64,000 nucleotides of DNA from Lytechinus pictus (lineage: Eukaryota > Echinodermata > Echinoidea > Temnopleuroida > Toxopneustidae). Where the stretch lies: contig NC_087247.1 in the NCBI RefSeq assembly GCF_037042905.1, positions 59,729,920 to 59,793,919 of the forward strand, written 5' to 3'. Each line of letters opens with the position of its first letter. Position 1 is the stretch's first letter. This document shows, in pieces, positions 57,741-64,000 of this stretch. A model generated the notes under the pieces. It was not told the DNA's origin. It ran no database searches and saw only the letters and a program-made list of their open reading frames with translations. The position numbers and the translations under genes are program-made.

Positions 57741-58228
57741 GTCTCGCCTGCATAGCAGAGCGTCACATGACTAAGGTCAAAGGCCATTTAGGGTCCATGA
57801 ATTTAGACCATGTTGGGGGAATCAGTATCGAAATCTTAACCTAAGGTTAAGTTTTTGAAATGTCGTCATAACGTAGAAAGTATATATAGACCTTGTTCAT
57901 GAAACTTAAGGGTAATGAAGTATCACTAAACATCCTGCGCGAGTTTCAGGTCACATGACCTAGGTTTAATTGGCATCATAACTCAAAAAGTTTATGGATC
58001 TAGTTCATGAAACATAGACATAAGGGTAATCAAGTATAAATGATTGTTTTGAACACATCTTAGATCACATGATCATGGTAAATGGTCATTTTGGGTCAAT
58101 TAATAGTTTATTATCATATGAATGCTTTCTTTTGTGAATAATTATTCAATAGCTGTTTTCAAAGTCATCACTTCTGCTATATCGAATCGCGTAATGCAGG
58201 CGAGACTGTCAAAGGCGTTCCACTTGTT
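57741..58228 (+). mobile_element. Element with subterminal inverted repeats, copy 2 (internally deleted)
   Basis: Starts GTCTCGCCTGCATAGCAGAG, contains ~2 tandem units, and ends ATGCAGGCGAGACTGTC then GGCGTTCCACTTGTT. The microsatellite and most units of copy 1 are missing. Confidence 0.55.
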
Positions 58229-58699
58229 TATTATTAAGAAACTTGAGTGATATTCAAAATTTCAAATTAAGGGCGCCTACAACATGCAGACAGGCGGTGG
58301 ATTTACAGGGATACGACATAAACTTCATCGTATATATTATACATTTTGTAAATAGCATGGCACAAATTTATAATATGCATGCCCCTTGGAGCAGATACTT
58401 GCCAAATATTGCTTGCTGAAAATCGGCAGAAATAACTATTTTAAAGACAAATGATGATTACTTTTCACAGAGTCGGCGGAGCTAAGATGAAAGGGAGGAG
58501 GCACAGGAATAAAGGGATATCCTTTCTTTCGAAAACTGCACTATCTTTGGAACACAGTGAAGTAATGAGCCAAAAATTTTGAGGGGGCTAGGTTTGTCGT
58601 ATTAAAATATATATAAAATTTATAAGTAGCTGCGAGCGAGCGAGCGAGCAAGAATTTTGACATTAATATATAACGAAAATCTAATTTTGTGATAGATTT

Positions 58700-59793
58700 T
58701 GACATAATATTAAAAAAATAATATCATATTTAACACTCCTCTCTTTCCCTTTTATATCATGCTTGTGATTTTTTTTTTTTTGGGGGGGGGGGTGGCTCTT
58801 GCCACTGCTTATCTACCCCACTCACATGACTCCTGAAACTTAAGGCACGTATTCTTACAAGCTTTTTCCTTCATTAAGTAGTAACATATAAAAACGAGTA
58901 TATTGTTTTCTTGTTTCAAAGGGGCACTCGTTAACACATAAAACGGGTCCTATGACTGTGAAAGCCTTTGACATATTTATAAAATAATATCATATTTCAT
59001 ACTCCTCTCTTTCCTTTTCTATTTTTATTTCTTGCTTGTGATTTTTTTTCGGGGGGAGGGGGGGGGGGTTGGGGCTCTTGCCACTGCTTATCTACTCTAC
59101 TCACATGACTCATGAAACTTAAGGCACGTATTCTTACAAGCTTTTTCCTTCATTAAGTAGTAACATATAAAAATGAGTATATTGTTTTCTTGTTTCAAAG
59201 GGGCACTCGTTAACACATAAAACGGGTCCTTTGTGATAGATTTTGTGAAAGACCTTGACATGATATTTATAAAATAATATCATATGTCACTCTCCTCTCT
59301 TTCCTTTTCTATTTTCATTTCTTGCTTGTGATTTTTTTTTGGGTGGCTCTTGCCACTGCTATATCTACCCCACTCACATGACTCATGAAACACATATTCT
59401 TACAAGCATTTTCCTTCATTAAGTAGTAACATATAAAAATGAGTATATCGTTTTCTTGTTTCAAAGGGGCAATCGTTAACACATAAAACGGGACCTTTGT
59501 GAAAGACTTTGACATATTTCTAAAATATTATCATATTTCACACTCCTCTCTTTCCTTTTCTATTTTTTATTTCTTGCTTGTGATTTTTTTTCGGGGGAGG
59601 GTGGGCTCTTGCCACTGCTTATCTACTCCACTCACATGACTCATGAAACTTAAGGCACGTATGCCTCAGGGGCGTCGATCCATTTTTCAGATTGGGGGGG
59701 GGGGGGCAAAATCATGAATCAACGTTCCAAAGGCGCTCGATCACACAAAACAAACAAACACACATAGGCCTACATAAATAAATAAATAAATAA

Positions 59794-59829
<36 letters not shown>

Positions 59830-60690
59830 CTCATGAGATAGAGACACATATCTCACCAACAAATTAATGCGAGCGCGAAGCGCGAGCTGAATTTTTTAGT
59901 ATACTAACCAGAAAACAGGAAAAAGGTACATTTTTAGGACTGTTTGTAGTAATTCATGAGGAGGATTTATGCATATCTCACTACACAGGTAATGCGAGTG
60001 CCGAGAGCGAGATGTATTTTTTTTATATCCTTACCTGAAAGCTTAATAGGCATTTTTGGTACCAATGATTAAGATGGGTAACTAAAAGAACAATATATGC
60101 GAGCGCGAAGCGCGAGCTGAAAATTTTGATATTTCGATCTGAAAAGAATTTGACAGTTAAATGGAAGTTTTTAGTAAAGAACAAGATATATATCCAACAA
60201 AAGATTATTGTAAATCGATGCGGGAGTTCTTTTGAGGTTTAGAACTGAAAACGGGACATTTTATTCACCTAATTAATCATGAAAAGTATGGGTTTTTGCT
60301 ACAGAAAGGATGCGAGTGCGAAGCGCGAGCTAATTTTTTTTAAATTCCAATCTGAAAACCGGACATTTTGAGCACGATTTTAAATAAAGAATGAGTTGTT
60401 TATCTCAATCTCGCTTGCTGATTTCTGTGTAACATTACAATCTTATTTTATATTTGCACATGCGGAATTATTGGGGGGGGGGGGCAAAACGATATGTTTG
60501 CCCCCCCCCCAATATTTTCATTGGTGGGGCGATCGCCCCCTGCCCCCCCCCCCCCCCCAGGATCGACGCCTCTGGTAGGCCTATCCTTACAAGTTTTTTC
60601 TTAAATAAGTTGGTACCCATAAAAATGAGAATATTGTTTTCTTGTTTCAAAGGGGTACTCGTTAACACATAAAACGGTTCCTTTCTGCAG
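58700..60690. repeat. ~270 bp tandem satellite, interrupted
   Basis: Units share ACTCCTCTCTTTCC (near 58734, 58999, 59288, 59541), GGCTCTTGCCACTGCT, TTAAGGCACGTATTCTTACA and GTTTCAAAGGGGCACTCG. The fourth unit is split by the hAT-like element at 59667-60574 and resumes at 60583. The frames across it are chance. Confidence 0.75.
59667..60574. mobile_element. hAT-like non-autonomous element, copy 3
   Basis: CAGGGGCGTCGATCC to GATCGACGCCTCTG, flanked by GTATGCCT (59659-59666) and GTAGGCCT (60575-60582), 7 of 8 identical. The interior matches the other copies, including GCGAGCGCGAAGCGCGAGC near 60098. It sits within a satellite unit. Confidence 0.8.
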
Positions 60691-60699
60691 GTATGTTCG

Positions 60700-61260
60700 T
60701 GAGGGGCAGGGCACTTTTTTCAGTGCTTCAAAAAGTGGGGGGCACTGTGCCCCCCCGGATCGCCGCCCCTGACTTTGCATACTTTACAAACCTATTTCTA
60801 TGGATTTCTTTATTTCATGCGTGAAGAGAGTTTTTTTTTTCAGATATGTGGCCGAGTGAGATAGACATAAATGTAAGACCAATCCTCTACTTTCCGTTGG
60901 CGACAATGGGGGTTTGTGTGTGGCTGTGTAATTGTGCAACAAATTGTGCAACCCCTCCCACAAATCGGTATTATTTAGTTCATTTGGGAACTTGTTGAAT
61001 TGTCCGCCCTTGTGAACTTCTGTCCAATCGTGTCCATTGCCACAGTATCGCTATGGTCTAATTGGCCAAGTTTAATGTGACGACAAACTTGCGCGTGGCG
61101 AAGATCTCTGCATTATTCATGAGAGGAGGAAATTCGGGGTCATCTAGCGGCCAAGTTGCATGCTTGGTTTTCTGTACCGTGTGTGCATTGCCTGGTACTG
61201 TGGGTACTACGTACCTGTATGCGCCTTTCACACGTTGTATGCTGGTGCCATAGCGAATTG
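60700..61260. other. Intergenic, hAT-like end and unassigned sequence
   Basis: GGGGGGCACTGTGCCCCCC hairpin (60738-60756) and GGATCGCCGCCCCTG (60756-60770) look like another hAT-like terminus. The rest to 61260 is of higher GC and shows no gene I can support. Confidence 0.3.
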
Positions 61261-61344
61261 GCCCGGGTACCGGCGGTCCAAAACGGCTAGCTGATTAGTA
61301 CCGTCAGTACAAAACGGCTAGTCGATCAGGCCCGCCAGATCCAA

Positions 61345-62430
61345 ATGCAGAGACTCCAACCAACACTCCCGCTTTCGGCGGGAGATCTCCCGCCGAAAGC
61401 CCTCGATCTTTTTGGCAAAATCTCCCGTTCTCCCGCTTGAGATTTTATATCTCCCGCCCAGGCCCTGTGTCTCCCACATAGGATGTATTTTCTCCCGCTT
61501 TAAATGATCTTTCTCCCGCCCAAACACCTTTTTGAAAACTGGAATTAAATTTTCATATCCAAGCCGATATTCAAGTTAAGACTTAAGTAGAGCGTCAACG
61601 CTGCGCGCGATCTCGCCCATCGCTATGGCGTTTGGAGCAATCTTACTCCAGAGATCATCAAGTATTGAGACAAGATGGATGGAAATGTCAATTTTAAGGC
61701 CGTGAGGTAGTACGTCTTCACTGGTTGGTACGGATAAAGGTACCGTATCACAAAAACGTATGATTTTGTAAATGCTTATCAATTTTATATGCATGCATAA
61801 AAGTTTTATTAAGTTTTATCAAGCCAAAATGTATGATTTGATTCATTCAATTGTTAATTGCTTGGTACCCTCCTAAGTCGTACATATGGGTGGGGGGGGG
61901 GGCAAAAAAGTCATGAGGGTGAAATGTGATATCATTTTTTAATATGTCGAAATCTATAACAAAATTGGATTTCTGAAATAAAACATCAACATTTTCGCTC
62001 GCTCGCAACTGTTTATAAATTTTACGCGATATGCCATATCTAGCCCCTTCGAAATTTTTTGCTCATTACGCCACTGATGTCATCATATTAAAAAATTAGC
62101 CCTATTATAGCATAAGAGAGCATCTAGAACCAGTGGCGGACCGTGACCCGGAGGAGACAAAGCATTGGGGGGGCACAGCATTGTTCACAAACAATACAGT
62201 GCCCCCCCCCAATGCTTTGTCTCCTCCGGGTCACGGTCCGCTACTGTCTAGAACCCTGGAGCTTCCTGGACCCTTTGAGTGGGCCCAAGCAGGACCCCCG
62301 CCACAAGGGACTTCGCGCTCGTGATGTACGCAAAAAACATCAAATTAGAGTCTCCAGTTTGCTAGGGGATCCAGGCGGGAGAATCTCCAGATCAGAAGGT
62401 GTTTGGGGTTGGAGTCTCTGCAAATGGCTG
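61345..62430. repeat. Inverted repeat pair around CTCCCGC-rich DNA
   Basis: TGCAGAGACTCCAACC (61346-61361) is matched by GGTTGGAGTCTCTGCA (62408-62423). Beside the left copy are many CTCCCGC motifs (61366-61520), including a CTTTCGGCGGGAGATCTCCC hairpin; GGCGGGAGAATCTCC near 62372 is the counterpart. Origin unknown. Confidence 0.45.
62131..62246. mobile_element. 116 bp near-perfect hairpin MITE (hAT-like)
   Basis: CAGTGGCGGACCGTGACCCG runs into GAGGAGACAAAGCATTGGGG; the right half is its complement, ending GGTCCGCTACTG, with a loop of ~20 bp. It is flanked by a perfect 8 bp duplication TCTAGAAC (62123-62130 and 62247-62254). Confidence 0.85.
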
Positions 62431-62520
62431 GTTCAAAATTTGGCCGAAACGATATAGGAGAGCCGCCGTTTGGTTCCACATTTTTCAAATTTTTATAAGG
62501 TAGTAATTATAATTGTTTAC

Positions 62521-63299
62521 TGTTGTGTATTTATAGGGTTCTTTATAGGGAACATCCAGTAATCAGTCTCGAAGACTACAACTGTGTTTGATCAACGTTC
62601 ATCTTTAATACGCACAAACTCTGGATTCACACTACATCAAGTTCGTATAACACGGAGTTCAATGAGTAACTATGTCGTTACTACGCTATCTATGAAGTGC
62701 CAACTGTATCAATGCAATATGTATATCTAACATTTCTCTCCCCTCCTAATATAAAAGTTGTATACCTGTGGTATAAAGAAATATGCATTTCATACCTATT
62801 GATATGTAATTCTGTCACTTGTAATTCACCTTAAAATAACAAAAACATGATAATTGAACCATTACTACCAATTATTCAATGTATCATACTATTGGTTTAC
62901 CCATGTCCGTTTTCGATAGTAGAATAAACATTCTTTACTGTAATACCTTCACATATCCAAGTATAAATATTATTCTGTAATGAAACCAAGTCTGTCAAAT
63001 TTACATTTTTGTGAGTTTAACTGTGTAATAAAATATCACTCAACCAAAGTAACTGTTCGTTTTGGGTAATTATTTGTGTTTGCTTCTCTAGTACTTATAA
63101 ATTTTTAACATATGCATCTCTCATATTTAATGAGTTTGTTAATGTTAAATCTCCAAAGAACCTACTTTTCCATGGTTCATGGTAAAAACTGAACATATTA
63201 TCTCCAAAGAAAATAAGTTAATGCTACTGTTTGTAATAGTTAACCTTTAACATCAATATGCAAAATAAACAAAACAACTGGTCACAGACTTTTGTGACA
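62521..63299 (-). repeat. Probable 3' LTR of a Ty3/gypsy-like retroelement
   Basis: On the minus strand the segment starts TGTCACAAAAG just downstream of the pol end and finishes CTATAAATACACAACA, giving TG...CA boundaries and ~780 bp. An ATTAAAGA polyadenylation-like signal precedes the terminal ~110 bp. The 5' LTR is outside the window, so the ends are inferred. Confidence 0.5.
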
Positions 63300-63340
63300 C
63301 CTTTGAACACCAGATGCAATAACACCAATAAATCTTTAAC

Positions 63341-64000
63341 TCACATAGTTTCAACAAGTCTACTGGGTTGCTTTCTTACCCTGTCAGATCTTCTCAACCT
63401 GAAGCTGTCAGGTTTGGGAAAATCCACCTGATTCCCATTTGTTTCATTTTCCATACTACCCATTCGTTGAGATGGTTCTAGCATAGACAAATCTGCCCTA
63501 GTTTGAGGCTCCCTGGTACCAATACCTATTGGATCTCTACCAACATCATTGTATCTACTCTGTAACTTTTCTATCTCTGTATCCAAGTCAAACTCTGTAC
63601 CTGGAGTTTCAGTCTCTCCATCTTCCTTTACTAATCTAGGCAACAATTGATCTACATGTCTTCGCCATACCCCTTTCTCAACCTGTACTTTGTATCCTAA
63701 AGGACCTTCCCTGTCTACTATTTGACCTGGTACCCATCTAATCCTTCCTACATAATCACGGGCCAAAACATGGTCACCTATCTCAAATTTTCGCAATCTA
63801 TTGGTCTTCCTGTGTGTTTCTCTCTGCATGGTTTGCTCGTGTAATTGGCTCGCAAACCTTCTTGTGACGTTAGGGCGGAGGTTATCCAACCTACTACGCA
63901 AAGGTCTATTCAAGAACAACGCTGCGGGAGATTCGCCCGTAACCGAATGTGCGGCATTCCGGTATGCCAAAAGAAATCTGTCCAATCTCGACTGAACATT
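63341..64000 (-). CDS. Ty3/gypsy-like pol, integrase C-terminus (partial)
   Basis: Minus-strand frame open from the window edge to a stop at 63341-63343. It carries the end of the integrase core (AYRNAAHSVTGESPA), a basic linker, a GPY/F-like module with GDHVLARDY and a following GPLGYKV, and an acidic then basic C-terminal tail. Integrase inserts the element's DNA copy into the host genome. The start is outside the window. No frame break is seen in this part. It belongs to a metazoan LTR retroelement, but the lineage cannot be fixed from this fragment. Confidence 0.8.
   Translation of the reverse strand, partial: NVQSRLDRFLLAYRNAAHSVTGESPAALFLNRPLRSRLDNLRPNVTRRFASQLHEQTMQRETHRKTNRLRKFEIGDHVLARDYVGRIRWVPGQIVDREGPLGYKVQVEKGVWRRHVDQLLPRLVKEDGETETPGTEFDLDTEIEKLQSRYNDVGRDPIGIGTREPQTRADLSMLEPSQRMGSMENETNGNQVDFPKPDSFRLRRSDRVRKQPSRLVETM

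Larger units (their letters stand above)
62521..64000 (-). mobile_element. LTR retroelement, 3' end (runs off the window)
   Basis: The pol C-terminus followed by the probable 3' LTR, oriented leftwards. Gag, protease, RT, RNase H and the 5' LTR would lie beyond 64000. Confidence 0.7.

Noticed and set aside
58555..62076. One large TIR element joining CAGTGAAGTAATGAGCC and GCTCATTACGCCACTG
   Set aside because: The ends are similar inverted sequences, but the flanking 8 bp do not match and unrelated elements lie between; they are more likely two separate decayed hAT-like ends.

Overview
The window is animal nuclear DNA, AT-rich and crowded with transposable elements. It holds one clear protein-coding gene with GT-AG introns. 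The gene is a deuterostome-like leukotriene A4 hydrolase. The mix of repeats (Tx1/L1-type and CR1/L2-type LINEs, many palindromic foldback/MITE elements, hAT-like miniature elements with G-runs, a tRNA-derived SINE, and elements with a ~155-180 bp tandem core) suggests a marine invertebrate, most likely an echinoderm such as a sea urchin. That taxonomic call is inference; no marker proves it.

Layout. 1-18.3 kb is repeat DNA: a decayed CR1-superfamily LINE (311-3588, minus); a large foldback built of ~180 bp satellite units and carrying two nested elements (3.7-8.6 kb); a ~390 bp tandem repeat with X-box-like palindromes (8.57-9.79 kb); foldback MITEs; a microsatellite; a displaced copy of the exon 2/intron 2/exon 3 junction of the hydrolase gene (12755-13200); and a hAT-like element split by a ~3.8 kb foldback that carries four tRNA-like genes and a dyad minisatellite (13226-17716). 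18.4-45.1 kb is the complete LTA4H gene on the plus strand: 17 exons joining in frame to 616 residues plus stop, with all zinc and exopeptidase motifs visible. Its 11 kb intron 1 contains a nearly full-length Tx1/L1-type LINE (18795-25743) bounded by a 15 bp target duplication and itself disrupted by a 1.7 kb palindromic element. Other introns hold further foldbacks, Helitron/Helentron-like elements, LINE fragments and a SINE. 45.8-64 kb is nested repeat DNA: foldback MITEs, several hAT-like elements with recognisable 8 bp target duplications, a GGCGCC-rich minisatellite, two elements with subterminal inverted repeats and tandem cores, a ~270 bp satellite, and at the right edge the 3' end of a Ty3/gypsy-type LTR retroelement on the minus strand.

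How it fits together. The only cellular function encoded here is the bifunctional zinc epoxide hydrolase/aminopeptidase. It carries Phe where the human enzyme has Tyr378, the residue tied to suicide inactivation. Almost all the rest is transposable element sequence, and the nesting allows a relative history of insertions to be read. The least familiar structure is the tRNA-bearing foldback inside the hAT-like element. All calls come from reading the sequence and translations; no database search was run.
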